Source: JAGOTT01 sp964450795 (GTDB lineage Bacteria > Patescibacteriota > Minisyncoccia > Moranbacterales > UBA1568). From it: DNA of 5,509 nucleotides. Positions within the stretch are counted from its first letter, which is position 1. Every line of letters starts with the position of its first letter. The translations under genes were made by a program, and so were the position numbers. Below are positions 1 through 5,509 of the stretch, in pieces. The stretch is from contig CAYVDI010000048.1 of assembly GCA_964450795.1 (NCBI GenBank), positions 1 through 5,509 on the forward strand, written 5' to 3'. The notes under the pieces are model-generated. The model saw only the letters and a list, made by a program, of their open reading frames with translations, had not been told where the DNA came from and searched no databases.

Positions 1-331
1 GCGTTTCGATCCGCTTTCCGGTCGTTTCCGGCTTGTCGAAACCCTGAACGATCGTAGTACCGACGATCGTGATCGGCGTCGATTTCGAGAGTTTTTCGCT
101 CTCCGTCACACGATCGAACAGGTCCCTTCCCGACGACCCCTCGATATCGTAGAATCGGACCTCGAAATCCGCGCGGCGCGACGAAAGATCCGAGAGGAAC
201 GCCTTTTCCGCATCGCAATGCGCGCAGTCCGGACGCCCGAGCACCTCGACAAGCACCTTGTCTTCGGCGGATACCGGAGAGACGAACATGAAAAGAGCGA
301 AAGCCAGGAAGACGAACTTGGAAATATTCAT
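1..331 (-). CDS. Secreted thioredoxin/glutaredoxin-like protein with CAHC motif, N-terminal part only
   Basis: The gene runs off the left edge; 110 residues are visible. Residues 1-22 form a signal peptide (Lys5, then a hydrophobic stretch, ending in SPVSA before EDK), so the rest should lie outside the cytoplasm, possibly membrane-anchored. A beta strand leads into RPDCAHC, giving a CxxC pair at Cys36 and Cys39 at the start of a helix, as in thioredoxin-fold proteins. Further on, STPITIV (Pro86, probable cis-proline) followed by GFDKPETTGK resembles the glutaredoxin-type 'TP...GFD' segment. The likely role is thiol-disulfide exchange on extracytoplasmic proteins. From memory, similar domains in Patescibacteria precede a CcdA/DsbD-like transmembrane region, so the missing part may be membrane-spanning; this cannot be seen here. 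The gene lies 23 nt downstream of the heme-type membrane protein gene on the same strand, so co-transcription is likely. No Shine-Dalgarno sequence precedes the ATG; the start was chosen because it gives a complete signal peptide. Confidence 0.8.
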   Translation of the reverse strand, partial: MNISKFVFLAFALFMFVSPVSAEDKVLVEVLGRPDCAHCDAEKAFLSDLSSRRADFEVRFYDIEGSSGRDLFDRVTESEKLSKSTPITIVGTTIVQGFDKPETTGKRIET

Positions 332-354
332 ACGAAAATTTTTGGCTGTGAAAA

Positions 355-1083
355 TTATGACGCTTTTTTTCTCACCGATACGGATTCCTTGTATCGCCTC
401 CCGACATCGTCGATCGCCCTCCGTAGGACCGGAACCGATCCGGGCCTCCATGCGAGATACTTGAGGAACGCGTAGCTCCCGAGCAGAAGGGACGCCTCGA
501 ATATCCCTATAAGCGGATCGGCACCGCCTCCCCTGAAAAACCGGTGTATCGCAACGAATACGAACATCGGGTAGACGAGGAAATGGATCCGCTTCCACCT
601 CAGCCCGCCAAGTCTCCTCAGCGAAAACGCGTTCGATGTAACCAGGAGCGGGAGCGTAAGGATGAGTGCCGCTATGCCGAAAATAAGTTGCGGATCCATC
701 GAGAGGAAATCGGAACCGAAGTACGGCAGGAGAAGCGTATCAAAGTATGCCGGATCAAGGAAATATCCCGCACCATGAACGATCGCGAGATACGCCATAA
801 GGATCCCCATCTCACGCCGGAATCCCATGGCGATACGGAGAAGCGGCATCCGCGTAACCGTGGCAATCGGGCTCAAAAACAGGATCAATATAAGCACGTT
901 CCCCGCAAGCGACCCGTAATCACGGCGCAATTCGGGGAAAAATACCCCGAGAAGGCTCATATGGGCCATGATCAAGATGAGCAGTTTCACCGGCCTCGAC
1001 CACTTCGCAAGGAAGGCAAGCAGTCTGTCGTGAATCTCGAACGCGAGAAGAAGAAGTTTTCCAAGAAAATCAGGCATAGTCAT
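355..1083 (-). CDS. Ferric-reductase-like (MsrQ-type) heme-binding membrane protein
   Basis: This 242-residue protein has about six hydrophobic segments (near residues 33-49, 60-77, 92-108, 131-150, 165-182 and 190-210). Histidines sit where the ferric-reductase-like transmembrane family ligates heme: His103 (AIVHGAGYF), His167 (WKRIHFLVYP) and His180 (VAIHRFF). The 13-residue spacing of the last two and the RRLGGLRWKRIH segment are typical of MsrQ/YedZ. MsrQ passes electrons from the quinone pool or flavin reductase to the periplasmic methionine sulfoxide reductase MsrP. No MsrP gene is visible, and no FAD/NAD(P)H domain is fused, so the partner is unknown; the neighbouring CAHC protein is a candidate. 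ATG at 1083 is preferred over the ATG at 1077 because AAGGAG lies 11 nt before it. Codon use differs from the neighbours: about 10 of 20 Arg codons are AGA/AGG and several Ile codons are ATA. The family call is fairly secure; the specific function is not. Confidence 0.85.
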   Translation of the reverse strand: MTMPDFLGKLLLLAFEIHDRLLAFLAKWSRPVKLLILIMAHMSLLGVFFPELRRDYGSLAGNVLILILFLSPIATVTRMPLLRIAMGFRREMGILMAYLAIVHGAGYFLDPAYFDTLLLPYFGSDFLSMDPQLIFGIAALILTLPLLVTSNAFSLRRLGGLRWKRIHFLVYPMFVFVAIHRFFRGGGADPLIGIFEASLLLGSYAFLKYLAWRPGSVPVLRRAIDDVGRRYKESVSVRKKAS

Positions 1084-1094
1084 TGCTTTTCGGT

Positions 1095-1100
1095 CTCCTT
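1095..1100 (-). promoter_or_regulatory. Shine-Dalgarno site of the MsrQ-like gene
   Basis: AAGGAG on the minus strand lies 11 nt before the ATG at 1083 and 17 nt before the alternative ATG at 1077, so it supports the upstream start. The spacing is a little long. It is the clearest ribosome binding site in the window; the other starts have weak sites or none. Confidence 0.55.
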
Positions 1101-1129
1101 ATTCTAGACCGAAAGAGGAAGAAAGACAA
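1101..1129 (-). promoter_or_regulatory. Candidate sigma-70-type promoter for the minus-strand redox genes
   Basis: On the minus strand, TTGTCT (1124-1129) is followed by a 17-nt spacer and TAGAAT (1101-1106). These match the -35 consensus at 4 of 6 positions and the -10 at 5 of 6. The problem is that the -10 directly abuts the AAGGAG site. Initiation at the usual distance, near 1094, would exclude that site from the mRNA and leave a leader of about 10 nt. Either the promoter is a chance match or the transcript is nearly leaderless. Confidence 0.3.
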
Positions 1130-1138
1130 CGGAAAGTA

Positions 1139-1147
1139 TGCTATGAT
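1139..1147 (+). promoter_or_regulatory. Candidate extended -10 promoter for the ABC transporter operon
   Basis: TGCTATGAT fits an extended -10 element (TG, one base, then TATGAT, 5 of 6 to consensus). No convincing -35 lies upstream, which extended -10 promoters can tolerate. Transcription would begin near 1154, downstream of the ATG at 1143, so the ATPase would then have to start at the ATG at 1209. The match is short and could be chance. Confidence 0.25.
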
Positions 1148-2513
1148 GAAGAAAATTCATCCCCGTACTACGACGACTACGCCGGAAAGAATTCCGAAAA
1201 ACAAACCAATGGAACCGCTCATTTCGGTCGATAAGCTCCGAATCATCTACAATCAGGGAAAATCGAACGAGATGCGCGCGCTCGAGGAGACGAACGTGGA
1301 CATTTTCCCGAAGGAATACGTCATCATCTACGGACCGTCAGGGTGCGGGAAGTCCACTTTGCTCTATTCCATCGCCGGGCTCCAGAAACCGACATACGGC
1401 GATATCACCATCGAAGGAAAGGATTTTTCGAAAATGACGCAGAAGGAGATGCTTGAACTCCATCAGATCGGCATCGGGCTTGTCTTTCAGGCATTCTACC
1501 TCATTCCGTCACTCACCATCCTCGACAACGTCTGTCTTCCCCGGGCGTTCCGCGGAGAAAAAGCCTCGGAGCGACGGAAGGTCGGCATCCAGCTTCTCCG
1601 GAGATTCGGCATCGTCGAACAGGCGGACAAGTATCCGAACCAGCTCTCCGGCGGCCAGAAACAGCGCGTCGCGATCGCACGCGCCCTGGTAAACAACCCG
1701 AAGATCATTCTCGCGGACGAGCCGGTCGGCAACCTCGACAGCGAGGCGGCCCGGAACGTGCTCCAAATCCTCAAGGAATTGAACGAGATCGACAAACAGA
1801 CCATCGTCATGGTCACCCACAACCCGGAACACCTCGCCTATGCCGACCGCGTCATCCATATGCGCGACGGACGCATCGTCCGGGAGGAAGTGAACCGGGA
1901 GAAACGCCCCGTCGAGGCGAAGCGGACCGAAATCAACACCGAAACCACCCAGGAATCCGCGGAGTTGAGCATGCTCATGGCATCGTTCAAGAGCCTCCTT
2001 CCGCAGCAGGTCGACGTCCTCCTTGTCCCCTTCAAGGCGAAGCAGCTCCTCTCGCACATCATCTCCGAACTGAACGACGAGCAGATCAGCATGGCGGAAA
2101 CCCTCGTCCGCGAAGTCCTCTTCAAGAACATCGATACGAAAGAAATGGAAGAGAGGCTCGATATGCCGTACGAGGATGGCGGCGGAGGATGGAACAAGAT
2201 CCGTGCCCGGACCATCGCTGCCCGGACCGCGAACATCCTCTCGCAGGTGAACGCGCTGAGGGAGACTCCCGACGAAGCGATTCCGAAGCTCGCCGGCTAT
2301 CTTGTCGACCTCTTCCACATGAAACTCGATTCCACCCAGAAACTCCGGCTCCAGGCGACGCTCACGCTCCGTATCGAGAGCAAGATCGGACTCACCGAAC
2401 TGAAGAGTCGTCTCGACAAGTCCGTATCGCAGGGCGGCGTCGGACTCCATAAGCAGACCGCCGAGAAAGTCTCCCGGGAAATCGAAGTCATCATGCTCCT
2501 CAAATACTCCTAA
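1143..2513 (+). CDS. MacB/LolD-type ABC transporter ATP-binding protein with long C-terminal extension
   Basis: This 456-residue protein hydrolyses ATP to drive the permease encoded next. From the ATG at 1143: a low-complexity leader (residues 1-25, Thr-rich), then a complete nucleotide-binding domain of about 230 residues. It has Walker A GPSGCGKST (64-72), Q-loop Gln116 in VFQAFYLIPSL, signature LSGGQ (168-172), Walker B IILADE (188-193), D-loop NLDS (197-200) and H-loop His226 (VTHN). The GNLDS form and overall pattern place it with FtsE/LolD/MacB ATPases, which usually end soon after this point. Here about 190 further residues follow a charged linker and contain two related repeats, described separately. 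The start is uncertain. The frame is open from an ATG at 1083; 1143 is chosen for a weak GGAAAG 6 nt upstream; ATG 1209 begins just before the conserved ISVDKL strand and lacks a good ribosome site. The stop is 3 nt before the permease ATG, so the two are an operon. The transported substrate is not predictable. Confidence 0.9.
   Translation: MMKKIHPRTTTTTPERIPKNKPMEPLISVDKLRIIYNQGKSNEMRALEETNVDIFPKEYVIIYGPSGCGKSTLLYSIAGLQKPTYGDITIEGKDFSKMTQKEMLELHQIGIGLVFQAFYLIPSLTILDNVCLPRAFRGEKASERRKVGIQLLRRFGIVEQADKYPNQLSGGQKQRVAIARALVNNPKIILADEPVGNLDSEAARNVLQILKELNEIDKQTIVMVTHNPEHLAYADRVIHMRDGRIVREEVNREKRPVEAKRTEINTETTQESAELSMLMASFKSLLPQQVDVLLVPFKAKQLLSHIISELNDEQISMAETLVREVLFKNIDTKEMEERLDMPYEDGGGGWNKIRARTIAARTANILSQVNALRETPDEAIPKLAGYLVDLFHMKLDSTQKLRLQATLTLRIESKIGLTELKSRLDKSVSQGGVGLHKQTAEKVSREIEVIMLLKYS
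2028..2240 (+). repeat. Protein-level repeat 1 in the ATPase C-terminal extension
   Basis: It encodes residues 296-366 of the ATPase (numbered from ATG 1143). Aligned without gaps to repeat 2 at an offset of 85 residues, I count 16 identities in 71 positions. They are concentrated in the pattern E-x3-RLD-x5-GG-x-G-x2-K-x2-A. Both copies look helical, with a Gly-rich turn (GGGGW here). The similarity is at protein level and is degenerate in the DNA, so it reflects an old duplication. Confidence 0.55.
2283..2495 (+). repeat. Protein-level repeat 2 in the ATPase C-terminal extension
   Basis: It encodes residues 381-451 of the ATPase (numbered from ATG 1143) and is the partner of the repeat at 2028-2240. 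The shared pattern here reads E..KSRLD, then GGVG, then K and A at matching positions. The repeat ends six residues before the protein's stop codon, so the two copies and a short linker make up most of the extension. Confidence 0.55.
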
Positions 2514-2516
2514 GAT

Positions 2517-3713
2517 ATGCTGTTTTCCGACCTCCTCAAGATGTCGCTCCGGATGTTCAAGGCCCGCACCATGCGGACCCTCCTCACCATTCTCGGAATG
2601 GGCGTCGGCATCGCGGCTATCCTCCTGCTCGTAAGCTTCGGATATGGACTCCAGCGGACCCTCCTCGAGAAGATCACGACATCCGACGCGCTTTCCACGC
2701 TCGACGTCATGCGACAGGACGACACCTCCCCCGCGCTCGATCAGGGACTCATGGAAAAACTTTCCGTGCTCCCCTTCGTCGAGGCGGTCATACCGGTCAT
2801 CGAGACCCGCGGACAGGTGAAGATAGAGGGCGTGACGCTCGATACCGGATCGGTGCTTTCCGCGCCGGAATACCTCAAGCTCGAAGGGCTCAAGATCACC
2901 GAAGGAACGGTCTTTTCGACCACCGGAAAGGAAGTCGTCATCACCTCCGGCATGGCAAAGGCATTCCAGAAACAGCCGAGCGAGCTCCTCGGACAGCCCG
3001 CGGCGCTCTCCCTCTTCATCCCGAAGGAGAACGCCGACCGGAAACGCCGCGACGAGGTGAAGGTTCCCATCGACACACCGTTCACTATCGTCGGCATCGT
3101 CGAAGGAGACGAGAATCTCTTCTATCTCCCCATCGGATCGGCGGAGAACATCACGCTCCCGACCGCGACGAAAGTCAAGGTGAAAGCCGTCTCGACAGGC
3201 TCCCTCCCCGAACTCCGCAACGAGATATCCGCCCTCTCGCTCACCGCGTCGTCCATTTCCGAGACCATCGACCAGGCGAACAAGGTCTTCAGCATCGTCC
3301 AGATCATCCTCATGCTCTTCGGAGCCATCGCGCTCATCGTCTCCGCCATCGGCATGTTCAACACGATGACCATCACCCTCCTTGAGCGCACGGAGGAGAT
3401 CGGAATCATGAAATCCATCGGCGCCTCGCCCGGGTCCATCTCGCTCATGTTCATCATGGAATCGACCCTCATGGGATTCCTCGGAAGTCTCATCGGCATC
3501 ATCCTGGGGTTCGTTGGCGGACAGCTGGTGAACGCCATCTTCAACCTCGTCGCCAAGAATTTCGGTGGACAGACGGTCGATCTCTTCTATAGCCCGCTCT
3601 GGTTCATCATGGCCATCATCGCCTTCGGAGCCTTCGTCGGTTTCCTCACCGGACTCCTTCCGGCGCGCAACGCCGCGAAGACCGACGCGCTGGAAGCGTT
3701 GCGATACAAGTAG
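2517..3713 (+). CDS. MacB/FtsX-type ABC transporter permease
   Basis: This 398-residue inner-membrane permease partners the preceding ATPase. The layout is that of the MacB/LolC/E family. A cytoplasmic amphipathic N-terminus (LKMSLRMFKARTMRTLLT) leads into TM1 (about 21-44, LLTILGMGVGIAAILLLVS). A large extracytoplasmic MacB-PCD-like domain follows (about 45-255). Then comes the FtsX domain with TM2 (about 258-285), TM3 (about 308-338) and TM4 (about 360-383). The segment ERTEEIGIMKSIGAS after TM2 is the usual coupling helix that contacts the ATPase, and the C-terminal PARNAAKTDALEALRY is a family hallmark. These transporters act by mechanotransmission, moving lipoproteins, peptides or toxins from the outer face of the membrane. 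The start follows the ATPase stop by 3 nt (TAA GAT ATG) with no Shine-Dalgarno sequence, suggesting translational coupling. No membrane-fusion partner (MacA-like) is present. Arginine codons are all CGN, unlike the MsrQ-like gene. Confidence 0.92.
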   Translation: MLFSDLLKMSLRMFKARTMRTLLTILGMGVGIAAILLLVSFGYGLQRTLLEKITTSDALSTLDVMRQDDTSPALDQGLMEKLSVLPFVEAVIPVIETRGQVKIEGVTLDTGSVLSAPEYLKLEGLKITEGTVFSTTGKEVVITSGMAKAFQKQPSELLGQPAALSLFIPKENADRKRRDEVKVPIDTPFTIVGIVEGDENLFYLPIGSAENITLPTATKVKVKAVSTGSLPELRNEISALSLTASSISETIDQANKVFSIVQIILMLFGAIALIVSAIGMFNTMTITLLERTEEIGIMKSIGASPGSISLMFIMESTLMGFLGSLIGIILGFVGGQLVNAIFNLVAKNFGGQTVDLFYSPLWFIMAIIAFGAFVGFLTGLLPARNAAKTDALEALRYK

Positions 3714-3809
3714 ACTCGAAATGCTCCAATAAAGTGCAAGAAAACCGGCTTGGTGCCGGTTTTTCTTCCGCCTAATAAGCTGATGAGGCTAAAAGTTGGG
3801 AAGTTGTCA
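3714..3809. other. Convergent intergenic spacer
   Basis: These 96 nt separate the permease stop (TAG) from the TypA stop (TGA, minus strand). Apart from the terminator hairpin I see no gene, repeat or regulatory site. The stretch 3766-3809 is unremarkable. Confidence 0.8.
3741..3763. terminator. Bidirectional Rho-independent terminator
   Basis: AAAACCGGC (3741-3749) pairs perfectly with GCCGGTTTT (3755-3763) around a 5-nt loop (TTGGT), giving a 9-bp stem with a 5-bp GC core. On the plus strand the right arm runs into T-rich sequence to 3767. On the minus strand the left arm reads TTTTCTT. The hairpin therefore has a U-tract in both directions and sits between convergent genes, 27 nt past the permease stop and 46 nt past the TypA stop. 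Confidence 0.85.
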
Positions 3810-5509
3810 TCATTTCTTCCGTCCCGCCTTCACGCGCTCGGTTTCGCTTAACAGCTGTTTCCGGAGCCGAACGTTCTCCGGCGTCACTTCGAGATACTCA
3901 TCCTCGGCCATGATCTCGAGCCCGCGCTCGATCGAAAGCTCCCATGGCGGAGTAAGTTTGATCGCCTCGTCGGCGCCGGAGGAGCGCATGTTCGTCAGGT
4001 TCTTCCCCTTGATCGGGTTCACTGCCATATCCGCACCCTTCGACGCGTCTCCGATCACCTGTCCCTCGTACACCTCGACCGCCGGTCCGATGTAGAGCGT
4101 ACCGCGCGTCTGGAGGTTGTCGAGCGCGAATGCCGCCACCTTTCCCTGCGCCATGGAGATCATCGAACCCGCGTCGCGATGGGAAATGACACCGACATAC
4201 GGCTTGAATTCGGTGAACCGGCTCGATATCGTCCCCTCGCCCTTCGTATCGATGATGAACTCGTTCCGATACCCAAGAAGTCCCCGCGTCGGCACGTCGA
4301 ACGTGAGTCGCTGATATCCGCCGGATCCCTCGCGCATTTCCATCATGACACCCTTACGCTTGCCGAGCTTCTCGATGACCGTTCCCGTCACCTCCATCGG
4401 GCATTCGACGATCACTTCCTCGAACGGCTCGGATTTCACCCCATCGATTTCCTTCACGATGACATGCGGTTTCGACACCTGGACCTCGTATCCTTCGCGG
4501 CGCATGTTCTCAAGCAGGATCGCGATGTGCAATTCGCCGCGACCGAACACCTTGTACCGATCGGTCTCCGAGAAATCGATCTTCAGTCCGACATTGATCT
4601 CAAGCTCCTTCAGGAGCCGTTCACGGAGCTGCTTGTTCGTCACGAACTTCCCCTCGCGTCCGGCGAACGGACTATCGTTCACGAGGAAGAAAAGGGAAAT
4701 CGTCGGCTCATCGACACGGATGGCCGGAAGCGGCTCCGCATCCGGCAAGGAAGAGATCGTATCGCCGATCTCGACCCCGGGAAGTCCGGCGAGGAGCACG
4801 ATGTCCCCCGCGGTCGCCTCCTGCGCGTCTTCGCGGTCGAGTCCCTTGAACGTGAATATCCGGACGATCCGACCTTTCTCCGATTTTCCGACCGCGTTCT
4901 TCACGTACACGTCGCCGTTCATCTTCACGGAACCCTCGTAGATACGCGCGACGGCGAGCCGACCGAGAAAATTGTCATACCCGAGATTGAACGGCTGCGC
5001 GCGCAAGGGCGCCTCGGCATCATGCGGTGCCTCGGGAACACGTTCGAGAATCGTATCAAGGAGCGGCATAAGATCCTTCCCCTCTTCCTCGAGCGTCCTC
5101 TTCGCGATACCGTCACGCGCGATCGCGTAGATGACCGGGAAATCGAGCTGGGCATCGTTCGCGCCGAGGTCCAGGAAAAGCTCGAAAACCATTTCCTTTA
5201 CCTCTTCCGGACGTGCCGCCGGCTTGTCGATCTTATTGAGGACAACGATCGGTTTCAGGCCGAGTTCGAGCGATTTTTTCAAGACGAACCGCGTCTGCGG
5301 CATCGGCCCTTCCTGCGCGTCGACGACCAAGACGACATCGTCGATCGAGCGGAGCACGCGCTCCACCTCCGATCCGAAGTCCGCGTGTCCGGGCGTGTCC
5401 ACGATGTTGATCTTCGTGTCCTTATAGAACAGCGAGGCGTTCTTCGCGTAGATAGTGATACCACGCTCCTTCTCGAGCGCGTTCGTGTCCATGGAGAATC
5501 CTTCCTGGG
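3810..5509 (-). CDS. typA: Ribosome-associated GTPase TypA/BipA, lacking its extreme N-terminus
   Basis: This translation-factor GTPase binds the ribosome and aids assembly and stress or low-temperature growth. The frame is open to the right edge; five codons (QEGFS) precede Met at 5492, which is internal and corresponds to the conserved 'MDSN.LEKERGITI' region. About 40-45 residues holding the P-loop are therefore off-window. Numbering from that Met: switch I/G2 ERGITI (9-14), G3 DTPGH (32-36), G4 NKID (86-89), G5 region YAIARDG (122-128), beta-barrel domain II (about 165-255), EF-G-like domain III (about 265-345), the EF-G domain V-like region (about 352-435), and the BipA-specific C-terminal domain (about 435-560), including GRGELHIAILLENMRREGYE (317-336), PTRGLLGYRNEF (401-412), SSGADEAIKLTPP (504-516) and the ending EYLEVTPENVRLRK. 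The length (565 visible residues) fits the family's roughly 600-615. The G5 motif lacks the common Ser-Ala. Transcription converges with the ABC operon. Confidence 0.97.
   Translation of the reverse strand, partial: QEGFSMDTNALEKERGITIYAKNASLFYKDTKINIVDTPGHADFGSEVERVLRSIDDVVLVVDAQEGPMPQTRFVLKKSLELGLKPIVVLNKIDKPAARPEEVKEMVFELFLDLGANDAQLDFPVIYAIARDGIAKRTLEEEGKDLMPLLDTILERVPEAPHDAEAPLRAQPFNLGYDNFLGRLAVARIYEGSVKMNGDVYVKNAVGKSEKGRIVRIFTFKGLDREDAQEATAGDIVLLAGLPGVEIGDTISSLPDAEPLPAIRVDEPTISLFFLVNDSPFAGREGKFVTNKQLRERLLKELEINVGLKIDFSETDRYKVFGRGELHIAILLENMRREGYEVQVSKPHVIVKEIDGVKSEPFEEVIVECPMEVTGTVIEKLGKRKGVMMEMREGSGGYQRLTFDVPTRGLLGYRNEFIIDTKGEGTISSRFTEFKPYVGVISHRDAGSMISMAQGKVAAFALDNLQTRGTLYIGPAVEVYEGQVIGDASKGADMAVNPIKGKNLTNMRSSGADEAIKLTPPWELSIERGLEIMAEDEYLEVTPENVRLRKQLLSETERVKAGRKK

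Noticed and set aside
48..70. Two copies of the palindrome ACGATCGT 15 bp apart, like an operator
   Set aside because: They lie inside the coding sequence and come from the repeated Thr-Ile-Val codons of the segment TIVGTTIV.
544..1107. A 187-codon plus-strand open frame opposite the MsrQ-like gene
   Set aside because: Its translation is rich in Arg, Lys, Glu and His with no recognisable domain, and it lies fully antisense to a gene with clear membrane segments and conserved histidines.
1083..1142. An earlier ATG at 1083 as the ATPase start
   Set aside because: It overlaps the start codon of the divergent gene, has no ribosome site, and would add 20 residues with no family resemblance.
1509..2450. 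A 313-codon minus-strand open frame opposite the ABC ATPase
   Set aside because: It mirrors the GC-rich codon pattern of the ATPase gene and is a poor protein without motifs. The plus strand has every ABC motif.
3780..3787. CTGATGAG, resembling a hammerhead ribozyme core
   Set aside because: No stem II followed by GAAA, and no flanking stems I and III, can be drawn. An eight-base match by itself is expected by chance.
3810..3812. Possible TGA recoding, as in Gracilibacteria and Absconditabacteria
   Set aside because: The TypA TGA falls exactly where the family ends, no other gene has an in-frame TGA, and glycines are encoded by GGN throughout. The standard code is sufficient.

Overview
The window holds five protein-coding genes, two of them cut by the window edges, in two divergent or convergent blocks. 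There are no RNA genes, insertion sequences or CRISPR arrays that I can see. The sequence is GC-rich, tightly packed and uses the standard bacterial code, with TAA, TAG and TGA all serving as normal stops. The ABC ATPase carries a long C-terminal extension, and a secreted thioredoxin-like domain has a 'GFD..ETTGK' tail. From memory, both resemble proteins of the Candidate Phyla Radiation (Patescibacteria), so I favour a GC-rich member of that group. This is an inference from remembered family resemblance, not from a search.

Left block (1-1083, minus strand). A six-helix membrane protein of the ferric-reductase-like / MsrQ heme family (355-1083) is followed 23 nt later by the start of a secreted thioredoxin/glutaredoxin-like protein with a CAHC motif (1-331, truncated at the left edge). 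Together they look like a membrane and extracytoplasmic electron-transfer unit.

Middle block (1143-3713, plus strand). This is a two-gene ABC transporter operon of the MacB/LolCDE type. An ATPase (1143-2513) is followed after 3 nt by an FtsX/MacB-type permease (2517-3713). The ATPase has about 190 extra C-terminal residues, in which I find a degenerate tandem duplication of about 71 residues (protein-level repeats at 2028-2240 and 2283-2495). No membrane-fusion protein or outer-membrane factor gene is present.

Right block (3810-5509, minus strand). This is the ribosome-associated GTPase TypA/BipA, lacking only its N-terminal P-loop region, which lies beyond the right edge. It converges on the transporter operon, and a symmetric hairpin at 3741-3763, flanked by A and T runs, probably terminates both transcripts.

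The left and middle blocks diverge from a very short region (1084-1142, or to 1208 if the ATPase starts at its second candidate). Candidate promoters for the two directions overlap the likely translation signals there. The most distinctive observations are the duplicated ATPase tail and the adjacent heme-membrane/CAHC redox pair. Neither amounts to proof of a new system.
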